From: Gyrodactylus bullatarudis
Taxonomy: Eukaryota; Platyhelminthes; Monogenea; Gyrodactylidea; Gyrodactylidae
Direction: 5' to 3'
DNA: 64,000 nucleotides
Assembly (NCBI GenBank): GCA_012064415.1
Contig: SSNU01000064.1
Span: forward strand, 1-64,000
Shown here: one piece after another, positions 28,801 through 37,100 of the stretch
Layout of the letters: each line of letters starts with the position of its first letter
Position numbering within the stretch: position 1 is the first letter of the stretch
Notes under the pieces: model-generated
Database searches by the model: none
What the model saw: only the letters and a program-made list of their open reading frames with translations
What the model was told of the DNA's origin: nothing
Position numbers and translations under genes: made by a program

Positions 28801-31106
28801 TTTCTTTTCTATAAATTTTCTTCTTTTTCCTCTAATATTTCTCTCGGGGAAGCGTGAAATTGTTTTTAATTAAATCTCTATCGATTATTCAAAAACAAAA
28901 CTGTTGACCAATCAACTCTTCTCTACTCAGAATAATAATAATACAGTAATATTGTAGTAAATTTCAGAGTTATGTCTTCCTTATCCATCCCCCCCTTCTC
29001 ATTGTTTTGTGACATGAGTCATGATAACTTTTTTGGATTCATCTTGCGAGTTGAACCAATTTTTTCCTTTATCGAATTACTCAAAAGTAAAAGTATTTTC
29101 AGCTTCTCTATTTTGAGGTGAGATTGTTTACATAGAAAGATTATTATTACATTTCTTACAAATGGTTGATTAAAGGCTAATTACTTCTATGCCTTTGTCT
29201 GTGATTCATTGATGAAAAAAAAAGTTGAAAGTAAATGGCCTTCCCTGTGAAAATCAAAAGTTTGAATCATCCTCTCGCCGACAGGAAACTCTTGATGAGA
29301 TTCCTCTAAATGTTCCTTATCGAGTAGATACTGTTTCTTATGAAATAAAGTTGGAAGGAAACTGGAGAAAAGATTTCCCCTTATAGTCTTAACAAAGAAT
29401 TCCGACAAATTCTATAGAAATCTTTTGAAAAATTCTCACAAACATCTTAATATTCATTTGAGGAACAATTTGATTTTTCAATGATTCCAAGATAATAGGC
29501 TGCCGATTATTGCGCTGAACAACTCAATATGTGAAAAAATTGGAAACTCATTACATGACTCAGAATTTTAGTGGTTGCGTAGTAAAAATTCATTGAAATT
29601 TGAGTATTTTATAGAAAATGAGTATGAAATATGGCTAAGAATTGAAAAAATCGGTACGAAAATGAAGTGGAAATTTCCATTCCTACTCTAACATTGTGTA
29701 TATCTTGATCTTTGATGCATTTTTTCCCAAGCTAATTAACGAGAAGAATTCATTCATTAATTTTACAAGTACGTAGCTAACCCTTGCTCTTGTAGTTGTA
29801 GAATGAGATTTCTTATTTATTCAAATGAATCAAATGACATACCACACAATACAACTTAAAGTCTATGCATAATATGTACGGTACACTTGATACTTGAAAA
29901 GAGGAAAAGAAATCACTTTCTGGAAAGTTTGCTAGGAAATTAACAGAGGATAGTGTGGAGCAATAAAAGGGGATTCAGATCAAGTTTCATGTTTGTTCAA
30001 AAAGCAAAGAGAGAGTGATCAGGAATAACAACCAGAGCTAAACTATTTTTACTAAATTCCCCTCTTATGTACACACTGTATACACACTGTATCAGTGGAT
30101 GACTACGTTTCTATGTAAATTATAAAAGATATATTAATTCCTATCCATAATCCATATCTATGCATAGGCAATGCATACACAATGGTATCCACTCTTTAGT
30201 TCTAACCCTGTTCATTTCCTTTGATCATTTCTATGCGTTGTCTTCTTTCTAGGCTTACTTTTCCAACTTTTTGTGTTTTTATTACACTCAAGACTTGTAG
30301 TTCAAAGGAGATACTTTCTCACAGACCTCAGAGTTTTTCCACCACAGACACTTTTCCTTAGAGATTCCTAGTACAGTCTAAAGGACTTGCAGATTCAAAA
30401 ATGTAGGTGTCGTTGTATTTTTAAACAGTAAAAGGATAAATACTCAATATTTTCTACAGTCCGATAGGGATAAATGAATTTATCTAATTTTTCTGGAAAT
30501 AATACTTTTGTTTGAGGAAAAAAATTGAATAAATATTTACTGATAAAGAAACTGTTTCCTTTGAAACTAAATAGGAAAATTTTACTTTCTAAAATGATTC
30601 ATCTTTCCTGGTTAGACAAGTTCAACTTTTCCTGGCAAAACCAAAATCAATTTACAACATTTCAAAAAGAGACGAATGATTTGGTGAATCGGGCTCGTGC
30701 ACGATCAAAGTCTCGCCAAGATAACAGAGAGACTTTCGGTGTTAGCTGGATGGATGAGCAAACAGATGTAAGTATCATGATGAATGCGAAAAAATATTGA
30801 TAATTTTATTAATAGTATCATCCGACTACTTTTTAGTAGATATAATATATTAATTTTGATTTCAAGAATTTTGTTTAGATAAATCAAGATAAACCTGAAC
30901 TAAAACCAGGTAATATTGATGGTATTGCAAACCTCATTCCTGTTCATCAATTTCGTCAGTCCAACTCGAGTGCTATTTACACAAAGTTAAATCTATCAAA
31001 CTCAAATCTCAACTCAAACCCCCCACAAGATCAACACGAATTGCCAAGAGATAATTCCAATAATGACCAGTCGATTTATAATAAATTTCCTACCAGTTTT
31101 GTATAA
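1852..31106 (+). CDS. protocadherin-like transmembrane adhesion protein, 7 coding exons, about 1368 aa
   Basis: Exons by splice site and phase: 1852-3951, 6445-6621, 6735-7902, 14930-15057, 25943-26096, 30616-30767, 30879-31106 (stop TAA). Every junction has GT-AG ends and matching phase. ATG 1852, or 1891, gives a signal peptide (MFILIIGILFQCSLSQ). Seven cadherin repeats follow; the first six end in linker motifs DINDNPP (residue 157), DINDQAP (310), NENDHEP (420), DINDHGP (545), DVNDCEP (657) and DVNDNAP (766), with DRE/DHE/DYE calcium motifs. Repeat 7 is degenerate. A membrane helix lies near 933-957, then RCRYC and a tail of about 410 residues rich in Asn and Ser. The C-terminus PTSFV fits a class I PDZ ligand (S-x-V). 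Seven repeats plus one helix match delta-1-type protocadherins, which mediate homophilic cell adhesion. The exact orthologue is unsure. Confidence 0.85.
3952..6444 (+). other. cadherin intron 1 (2493 nt)
   Basis: Donor CCAG|GTGAGT and acceptor TGTTAG|GTTCG, phase 0. Reading through the donor gives 24 more codons and a TAA at 4024, so retention would truncate the protein inside repeat 6, before the membrane helix. It contains a degraded repeat copy at about 4255-4432 (listed separately). I see no gene in the remainder. Confidence 0.7.
4255..4432. repeat. degraded partial copy of dispersed repeat family A
   Basis: The blocks around CTTTCTCGTAGTAAAATT, AACTCGAAAATATATGGTTT, TAGGAAAAAAT and AAGATTAAGGCTGGGAAAA match, with gaps, the longer copies at 10553-10935 (opposite orientation) and 53885-54297 (same orientation). 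Similarity was seen by eye; no identity value was computed. Confidence 0.55.
8915..9010. repeat. fragment of foldback family C (left arm)
   Basis: The words AGTTGGCAATCTATGATTTT and TTGTTAAAGATTTTTGGAA match the left arm of the foldback element at 47284-47834 and the copy at 54998. A second related block, TCATTATCGTTTGG followed by a stretch with ATCAATGAAATTTT at about 9647-9712, resembles the inner part of the 54998 copy. The intervening 600 bp does not match by eye. Confidence 0.45.
10553..10935. repeat. dispersed repeat family A
   Basis: This block is, over nearly its whole length, the reverse complement of 53885-54297. Shared landmarks are GAGTAGGCCAAATTTTTCAA, CTAAGCATTTTTTCCTAT, CGAGAAAGGACAAAATT, TAGGGCTTA and AGGAAATTAGGTAAATTTTG. 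No coding frame is shared. I see no clear terminal repeats or target duplications, so the element class is unknown. Confidence 0.65.
13075..13731. repeat. foldback element of family B, copy 1
   Basis: The two ends are inverted repeats: TTGACATGAATATGAGAA at 13075 pairs with its near-complement ending TGTCAA at 13731. Pairing continues inward for about 250 nt per arm (for example GGATTCACAG at left against CTGTGAATCC at right). A spacer of about 150 nt, roughly 13326-13481, lies between. There is no transposase frame. It looks like a nonautonomous foldback/MITE-type element inserted in the cadherin intron. No target duplication is clear. Confidence 0.75.
13856..14065. repeat. repeat family D block
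   Basis: The stretch around TCGCTGAATGTTACA, AATGGACCCCACCGAGACTG and GTACGA has a clear counterpart at 47965-48020. The word TTTCGTTCTAGGTGC at its left edge matches, inverted, sequence at about 48080-48095. It lies between the two family B foldback elements. I recognise no gene or named element. Confidence 0.45.
14126..14797. repeat. foldback element of family B, copy 2 (opposite orientation)
   Basis: Left end TTGACAGGAAGATGAGAATT pairs with the right end (TGTCAA at 14797). The arms pair through GGATTCCACTATGAAATGAG, CTGATTAGTTTTGGATAC and GATCAAAATTAGACGAAG. Arms are about 235-290 nt around a spacer at about 14357-14502. The spacer is the reverse complement of the copy 1 spacer (shared AAATTCAAATGGTTCGATTT), so the two copies belong to one family in opposite orientation. 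Confidence 0.75.
19719..20102 (-). other. antisense 127-codon open frame inside cadherin intron 4, status unknown
   Basis: The frame has mixed, protein-like composition (for example NRNTGIKVSAFIFQGNW and YTKSVNDRRYAIIVKTFVKS) unlike the Phe/Ile/Lys runs of neighbouring noncoding frames. It has no ATG at its upstream end; the first is at codon 19 (TEMNRNTG). I recognise no domain. It could be one exon of a nested antisense gene, a decayed transposon gene, or chance. A clear acceptor for its upstream end was not found. Confidence 0.25.
21258..21278. repeat. (AG)n microsatellite
   Basis: About ten uninterrupted AG units lie in cadherin intron 4. Similar short CT/AG runs occur near 41845-41861 in an intron of the large nuclear-protein gene. 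Confidence 0.9.
22540..22740. repeat. partial copy of foldback family B
   Basis: The blocks AGAAAAAGTTAAACTT, TGGTTCCATTTCCCGCAATA, TTCAATTTTGATCCCAAAT and TTAATTGCTTCAAA follow the order of the spacer and right arm of the element at 13075-13731. The second arm is absent, so this is a truncated or decayed copy. Confidence 0.5.
26097..30615 (+). other. cadherin intron 5 (4519 nt)
   Basis: Donor CAGA|GTAAGT and acceptor CTGGTTAG|AC, phase 1. I see no gene or clear element inside it; open frames are short and lack starts or recognisable domains. The following intron (30768-30878, 111 nt) separates the last two cytoplasmic exons. Confidence 0.65.
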
Positions 31107-31227
31107 ATTCTTAGCCTATATGATAATATTGCTACTACTTTTAAAAGATGAAACCTACCTAAGAAAAGAAAGGAAAGATTCAATTTTTTTTATCTTCAAA
31201 TGAAATTTGTTGAACGAACGTTGTTAT

Positions 31228-31233
31228 AATAAA
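31228..31233 (+). terminator. candidate poly(A) signal of the cadherin gene
   Basis: AATAAA lies 122 bp after the TAA at 31104-31106. The gene faces GOT2 tail to tail. The 300-450 bp between the two poly(A) signals holds nothing else that I can recognise. Confidence 0.45.
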
Positions 31234-31542
31234 CATTGATTTATGAGAAAAGAAAACGATTATTAGTGCCTTTTACAAAAACTCTGTTCATATATGAAAT
31301 TATTGTTAACAAATAATGCATTTTAACGCTGTAATTAACTTATCAAAAGATTGTACATACTGAGTATTGTAATGAATAATACCATGATAAAACTTATTTA
31401 TTATCTAATTTTAGGCTAAGATTGTAAAAAAACCACTGAATTTTTAATGAATGGCTCAATACAGAGAACAGTCCAAGTCTGTATCCCAGGTTTATTGTTG
31501 TGACGATGAAAATATTATTATTATTTTACACAAAACCTTGTT

Positions 31543-31548
31543 TTTATT
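31543..31548 (-). terminator. candidate poly(A) signal of GOT2
   Basis: TTTATT on the plus strand is AATAAA on the GOT2 strand, about 128 bp after the stop codon at 31678-31676. Another AATAAA overlaps the stop codon itself and is less likely to be used. Confidence 0.4.
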
Positions 31549-31675
31549 AGTTTAAGAAAATTAATTAAAAATAAATTTCGAAATAGAGAAAAGTACATTT
31601 CGTTCCCAATAATCTATACAATAATACATTGTAAAATGATCTTATTGATCAATAGAAAATATATGGGCAAAAGTT

Positions 31676-33034
31676 TTATTTTGTTACTTGGTGAATGGCT
31701 TCAGCTAAATAACCAACATTCCCTGAAGTAACACTGGCCACACTTATCCGACCATCTTTAGTCATATAAATTGAGAAATTATCACATAATTGAGACACTT
31801 GTTTCTCATCTAATCCAGTATAGCAAAACATACCGATTTGATCGACAATATGCTGCCAATTCCTTGAAGAGCCATTCTTTTCAAGAAGCATTTTCAATGA
31901 TTCTCGCATATCGATAATACGATTCGCCATGGCCTTTACGTCCTTCTCCCTAGAATAAAATTTAAAGTTTATTGGGAGTATAGCTCTTTTTTGTATAACT
32001 AACCATTGTATTCGTAGTCCTTTGGTGTCGGAGAGAATTTCCCTAACTATGCGAGCTCCGTGTATTGGAGGGTTGCTGTACATTGGTCGGATTATAATTT
32101 TCAGTTGGCTCATGACCCTTTGGGAGTCCTCTTCATCCTTGGAGATGATTGTGAGAGCACCAGCACGTTCACCATAAAGACCCATGTTTTTGGCGAATGA
32201 TTGTGATAGTAACAGAGTTGGCAAATCTAACTCATTGAGGAAATAACGAACAGCTGAAGCATCTCCTTCAATGTTGCCAGTGGCAAATCCTTGGTAGGCC
32301 ATATCGAAATAGACCAGGATATCTTTCCTCTTGATCAACTCCCCAATCTCCTTCCATTGCTCGAAAGTAGGATCGACCCCAGTTGGATTGTGTGCACAGG
32401 CATGGAGGAGTATGATGTCGCCCTTGGGTATTTGGGAAATGTCATTCATCATTCCTTGAAAGTCAAGACCACAAGTATGCTTATCGTAATAACGATAAGA
32501 GTGTGAAGTCAAACTTGAATGTTTAATAATTGCATTGTGATTGCCCCATGTGGGGTTTGGAATCCAAATATTCTTTGATTTGGAGAAGGACTTCAAGAAT
32601 TCCATGCCAATCCTCAGTGAACCAGTACCTGAAATAGTTTGGACAGTTGAATTCTAAAGATGAGTGAAATAATTCAACAAACTCTCTTCTGTTTTATGAT
32701 ACGACTATTGGATCCAAGGGCAAGTTTTATGCTTTCATCGCAAAACTCTTGAATCCCTGATATTGGTGCATACTCTTTGTCGAGATAGCGAATTTTTTCT
32801 TCAGCGGAAATAACCGAAGGCAATAAAAACGGTTTCCCTTCATTATCTCGATAGGCTCCTGCTCCCAAATTCATTTTGTTAGGATTTGAGTCTTTTTTAA
32901 AAGCTTCAGTGATACCAAGAATAGCATCAGGCGGTCCAAGAGGTATTTGATTCCATAACGAGCTAAATATTATTTGTGAAAGCTCACAGGTATCGAGGTT
33001 TAAAGTAAAATGGGTAAAATTTACCAAGATTCAT
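31676..33034 (-). CDS. GOT2: aspartate aminotransferase, mitochondrial (416 aa precursor, 4 exons)
   Basis: PLP enzyme that interconverts aspartate/2-oxoglutarate and oxaloacetate/glutamate in the mitochondrial matrix (malate-aspartate shuttle). Exons in order: 33034-32988, 32962-32683, 32653-32004, 31949-31676. Exon 1 encodes a short basic presequence ([16 protein letters not shown]). The mature part starts [20 protein letters not shown], the family's usual beginning, and has 400 residues, the usual size. Visible motifs: [40 protein letters not shown] (Asn/Asp region), YFDMAYQGF, and [14 protein letters not shown] with the Schiff-base Lys264 codon at 32191-32189. The C-terminus is [20 protein letters not shown] with the substrate-binding Arg. 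Introns are 25, 29 and 54 nt; each choice gives exact family length. Head to head with ATP5F1E. Confidence 0.93.
31950..32003 (-). other. GOT2 intron 3, 54 nt
   Basis: Donor CAATG|GTTAGT, acceptor TTTTATTCTAG|GGAG, phase 2. The intron is a multiple of three and stop-free, so the frame reads straight through it. Splicing gives [13 protein letters not shown], which aligns without gaps to QW-x6-MADRI of the family. Reading through would insert 18 residues and alter one junction. Confidence 0.85.
32654..32682 (-). other. GOT2 intron 2, ultra-short (29 nt)
   Basis: Donor AAGAGA|GTTTGT and acceptor CATCTTTAG|AATTC. Removal gives [18 protein letters not shown], matching the family spacing between the LALG block and TVQ-x-ISGTG exactly. 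Without splicing, frame is lost and a TGA follows two codons later. No longer GT-AG choice preserves both flanking conserved blocks. Confidence 0.8.
32963..32987 (-). other. GOT2 intron 1, ultra-short (25 nt)
   Basis: Donor TACCT|GTGAGC and acceptor AATATTTAG|CTCG, phase 2 on both sides. Splicing joins an ATG-led basic presequence to [11 protein letters not shown]. Without it, the ATG frame stops at the TGA inside the donor. The mature-protein frame has no upstream ATG before a stop at 33033-33031, so some splice is required here. Confidence 0.72.
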
Positions 33035-33126
33035 CAAATTTGAATTAATGAAAATTTTTGTTTAAGTTTAGATACCTATAAAATTTTCCGTTAGTAATAT
33101 TCTTATAAACACACCTAACATTTAAA
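33035..33126. promoter_or_regulatory. 92-bp bidirectional promoter between GOT2 and ATP5F1E
   Basis: The start codons of GOT2 (minus, 33034) and ATP5F1E (plus, 33127) are only 92 bp apart, so both 5' leaders and the core promoters share this interval. Two TATAAA words occur on the plus strand, at 33077-33082 and 33104-33109. The first is 50 bp before the ATP5F1E ATG and could serve it. No GOT2-strand TATA box is evident. Both products act in mitochondria, which fits joint regulation, but that is inference. Confidence 0.6.
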
Positions 33127-33325
33127 ATGTTTTATTGGAGAAACGCAGGTATCAAGTAAATTAATTATTCTTAATATTCCAAGTTATATACGCTTCTCAG
33201 AGCTTTGTGCAAACGCAGTTAGGAATTGTGTTAAACCACAACTTAAGAAAAAAACGATAGCTGGTGCAGATCAAGGAGTTACTATCTCTCATTGGCAAGA
33301 TGGTAAAAGTAAATTCTATCATTAA
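33127..33325 (+). CDS. ATP5F1E: ATP synthase subunit epsilon, mitochondrial (56 aa, 2 exons)
   Basis: Small subunit of the F1 central stalk of mitochondrial ATP synthase. Exons 33127-33155 and 33184-33325 are joined over a 28-nt intron. The spliced product begins MFYWRNAGINYIRFSELCAN and continues AVRNCVKPQLKKK, matching the family signature YWRxAGLxYIxxSxxxAxxVRxxLK. GxNYI is, from memory, usual in insects. Length 56 aa against 51 in human. There is no cleavable presequence, as is normal for this subunit. The C-terminal part (ISHWQDGKSKFYH) is variable in the family. Without splicing the frame stops at the eleventh codon (TAA overlapping the donor). It shares a 92-bp promoter with GOT2, and a poly(A) signal follows at 33400. 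Confidence 0.93.
33156..33183 (+). other. ATP5F1E intron, ultra-short (28 nt)
   Basis: Donor ATCAA|GTAAAT and acceptor ATTCCAAG|TTATA. Phase 2 gives the codon AA|T (Asn) and the conserved run AGINYIRFS. The intron is 27 of 28 bases A/T/C-rich by eye and leaves little room for a branch site. Retention puts a TAA in frame immediately after the donor. Confidence 0.85.
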
Positions 33326-33399
33326 CTAATAATTTAGAAATTGCTGCCAAATCTGTATAGATAATATCTTAATCTGTAACAATAGTTTGTAATCAATTC

Positions 33400-33405
33400 A
33401 ATAAA
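33400..33405 (+). terminator. poly(A) signal of ATP5F1E
   Basis: AATAAA lies 75 bp after the stop codon TAA at 33323-33325. Confidence 0.5.
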
Positions 33406-34108
33406 TATTTAAAAAATAATCAGTATTTTTTTAATACCTCTCAATATTAATACTAATCAAATTCTAATAGAAATCCAATCTAATGACAGTAATCTATCGA
33501 TGTTTAACTTGAGCTATTTTGATTTTAACTTTGAAACTACAAAAATTAATAACTAGATTACAGCTCGTTCGGCTTTTAGATATGACACAATTATTTTCAA
33601 CAGATATTGTGTTGCCGATAAAAATTAGCTCTTATTCTGAGAAATAATTATTATTTCAGAAATTATAATTTTAAGAATTTATTTTTGATGAAATATAAAG
33701 TTATTTGAAATTGTTGCAAAATTAAGATGCAGCATTACAAGGAGAAAATATCATATTTTTCTTATCGCATGTTTTAAAAAAAAAATTTGTTTAAACTCAT
33801 CAAATTGCCATTTTCAAGCATTCTTTGGAAATTTATAGCGCGTACGAATTTCTGCATAACTGGATTTTGGAAATTCCTATTAATCACTTCTTCGTATGGA
33901 ATTATACAGATTATAAGTCAAAAATCGTTTTTTCCTTCAAAGTTTATCTCGCATACCAGTTTTCTCTGTTGCAGATCATTTCAATATTATCTGTCAATAT
34001 GATTTTAATCAATACCTCGGAATTTTAATTCGAAAAATAAGCTTACAATGCGGATCATATTATGCATTTTCACATTTATCACTTGAGGAATTATAAATTT
34101 TACCTTAT
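33406..34108. other. intergenic region and 5' leader of the large nuclear-protein gene
   Basis: AT-rich, with no supported gene. It must hold the promoter of the gene starting at 34109. Short open frames here lack ATG starts or read as Ile/Phe/Ser runs. A noncoding 5' exon is possible but not visible. Confidence 0.5.
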
Positions 34109-37100
34109 ATGACTACGTCTGAAGCTATCGTTGATCAGACCCAAACTATTCAAAGTGACGTCCAGACAAATATTGCATCGTCAGAAAGCAGTCAGATTAC
34201 CTCTACAACAGAAACTACTCCAGTTTCCATCATACAAGCAGCAACTACGGATGATTTAGGGTCTCAAGGAAATGATAATATCAATCGTCCACCTTCATCA
34301 TCGTCTCAGACCTCTGATCCTCCAACAGAACCTAAATCAATGGTTAATCAAGTCAATTTGGCTCCCAATTCTACTCCTGTTGCTAGTAGTATTTCATCAC
34401 TTTCTCAAGCAATTACAATGCTTAATCCGGCTCCTATTGCAGCTAATCCCGTTGCAAAATTGTCTCCCCTTACTCCTACAAACACTGTGGCCAGTGCTTC
34501 CACAGTTCCATCCATGTTTTCATTCGTCCTCTCACCAAAGAACAACAAAGGAGATTTCCCTGGAATTCCAATCACTCTGCCTGGCTATCCATCTGTGACT
34601 CTCCAAGTGACTCAGCTACCTGGAGCAAAGACTAGTGATCAGTTTTATTTAAACTTGGCCACTCCCAGTGTTATTACGGCCTTGAGTGCCACTCAAAAGA
34701 ATAGTAAAGGTCAAATTGTCCTATCTATTTCATCTCAGAGTCTTGTACCTAAAAATAATCAGCCAAACTGTGTACCTACAACTCCTACAGTTATCAACAA
34801 TAGTGATCCCAAAAAAGTTAGAGCAATCGCTCCTAAACCTGTTGTCAGTGGCCAAGCTCAACACTCTATCGATATCTCGCCTAATGGAAAGGCACGTAAT
34901 ACTAAAAGAGTTGGATCTTTCCTTCCTAATCGAGGTCATCTTCTCAAGGGGCGGGGTAAAAAGTCAATTCTTGCTGGCAGTCCTGGCCACATCAATCTTG
35001 CCCCTCAAACTTTAATGCAGAACAATCAAATTGCTCTTCAAGCAGGATCTAAAATCATTACAAATCCAGGAGGTTCTGTCATCAATGGTGGTTTAGCCCC
35101 TGCATTTTTCTCAATGCCTAACGGAAGTACTTCTCTTGTCTTTCCTCAAAATTCGATACCAACATCCACAGCCGCAACTGCTCCAGCTACAACTCAGTTT
35201 GTTTACGATAGTGCTACTGGAACTACTCGGCCATTTCTCTTGAATACTGCAAACTCACTGCAACAACAAATCTTGCCTACTGTATCTCAATCTGCTCCTA
35301 TTTGTGCTTCAATAGATCCTACCAGTGGTCTGATCACATACTTTGCTAATCCGACAACAATTAATGGAAATAGAGCTATTCCTATCGGTACAAATACTGG
35401 TCAATTGTCAACTAATACTGGAGCTGGTTCTCTTATATTTACACAACCTGGTCAAGCTACACCGATATTTTTCCCTGGGAATCCGGCAACTTCCAATGGA
35501 TTTATTCAACAGTCATTACTTCCATCAGGCCAGGTTATTCAAAATCAAAATATTCATCTGAAAGCAAATACTACAACTGGAATTGTCAGTACTGCCTCTC
35601 CAACTAATCCGATTTTCATTAATTCAGCCATCAATATGGACGTTAATTCTGGTGCTCATTCCTCTGAAATTCAACAAGATGGAGAAGACATTCTCACTTT
35701 GGCCTGGAAGCTTACTCAAATGGACGAGGAAACTCCCAATTCTAAAGACGTTGTGAATCTTGATATGATGGCGGAAGAGTCTGGAGTTACCTCTGCTGAA
35801 ACTGTCCTTAATGAGGAGGACCTAGAGAAAGAAAAAGAAATAATCGAATCTGTTGAAAAAGATCAAAAGGAGAAATCATCAAATAATGCAAATTGTATAG
35901 AGGATATTGGTTGTCTAAATTCTACCATAGACATAGAAAAACTCCTGGAACAGGCAGCACAAGAAACTGTTGAAGAGAGTAGTAAAAAGAATGATGAAAA
36001 CCTTTCACTATCAAAAGAAATTATTGACGATAAACCCATGCCAAAATCTCCCACCAAATCTCACGATGATCAAGATTTTTCATTTCTCAACTCCTTCCAT
36101 GGAGATGACGATGAAGTCATCAACTTGGACAACATTAACTCTAGCCTTGAGAAGGAACCCGATGAGCCGACAGTTGAATCACAGGCCATTCCATCGTCTA
36201 CTATTGCTGGTGAAGACATTGAAGAGAAAAATGTCCAGAATGAAGCTGACAAAGTCCCTTGCACAGATCGAGATTATGAAACCCTGACCACTTCAGAACA
36301 GATTGAAGATACTCTCAACTTTCTCAAACAAAATGAATCTGCAGAGAATTTAAAAAGCCCATCTAGGGACGACCCTAAAGATGCCACGATTAACCAGCCA
36401 GGACCTAAACCAACCGAAGAAGATGATGAAGATGGTCTTATTAAAGATGAAATGATTTCTGAGAATCAACTCGACCTTGACCTGGAAAGAGCTGTCGCTG
36501 AGAGCAACCTAACATTTGAGCCCGGTGGAGAGAATTCTCTCTTTGATTTAATCTTTCTTCCGGATGAAGAAGATGAAACATTGGTGAATGGTAATGAAGA
36601 CCTGTTGAATGAAAACACTCAAGATCCTCCCCCTGCTATTGCTACTACAATCAAGGAACTCGACAAGCATCATACAGACGATGAATCTGATTCTGGAAGT
36701 GAACTTGACTTTTTGCCACAACAAAAGAAAACTGTTGCAATGAATGAAAAAGAAATTTTCAACGACAACGATTCCATACTCGAGTCTACTGTTGCCATGT
36801 TGGATGAAAACAAGAATTCTCCCAGTAAAGAATCCCTACCTCATTCGGATAATGTTGATGAAGGAGAAGAAGAGGCCAAAAGTCATCCTAGTCCTGATAA
36901 TAACAATTCCCCCCTTCCGCCAGTTGATACTAGTTCCATTTTGGAAGTGATTGCTGAACCAAACTCTATTTTGCTCAATGATATTGAAAACTATGAGGAT
37001 GAAGAAGTCTCTCCTATTAAATCTAATTTTCACGGTCTAAAATCTTTGGATAAAATGTTGAAAACTTGCCAAAAGAAAAGTGTCGACAGTAGCATTGTTA

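Noticed and set aside
31676..32605. Treating the 309-codon GOT2 frame as one intact exon beginning at its internal Met
   Set aside because: It includes the 54-nt intron as coding and omits the first third of the enzyme, which lies upstream in other exons.
32674..33027. GOT2 starting from TTG 33027 in the same frame as the mature protein
   Set aside because: No ATG exists in that frame before a stop; the spliced ATG at 33034 gives a basic presequence with matching phase.
33787..34028. Two overlapping frames upstream of the large nuclear-protein gene
   Set aside because: One lacks an ATG start and both read as Ile/Phe/Ser runs; more likely leader or promoter DNA.
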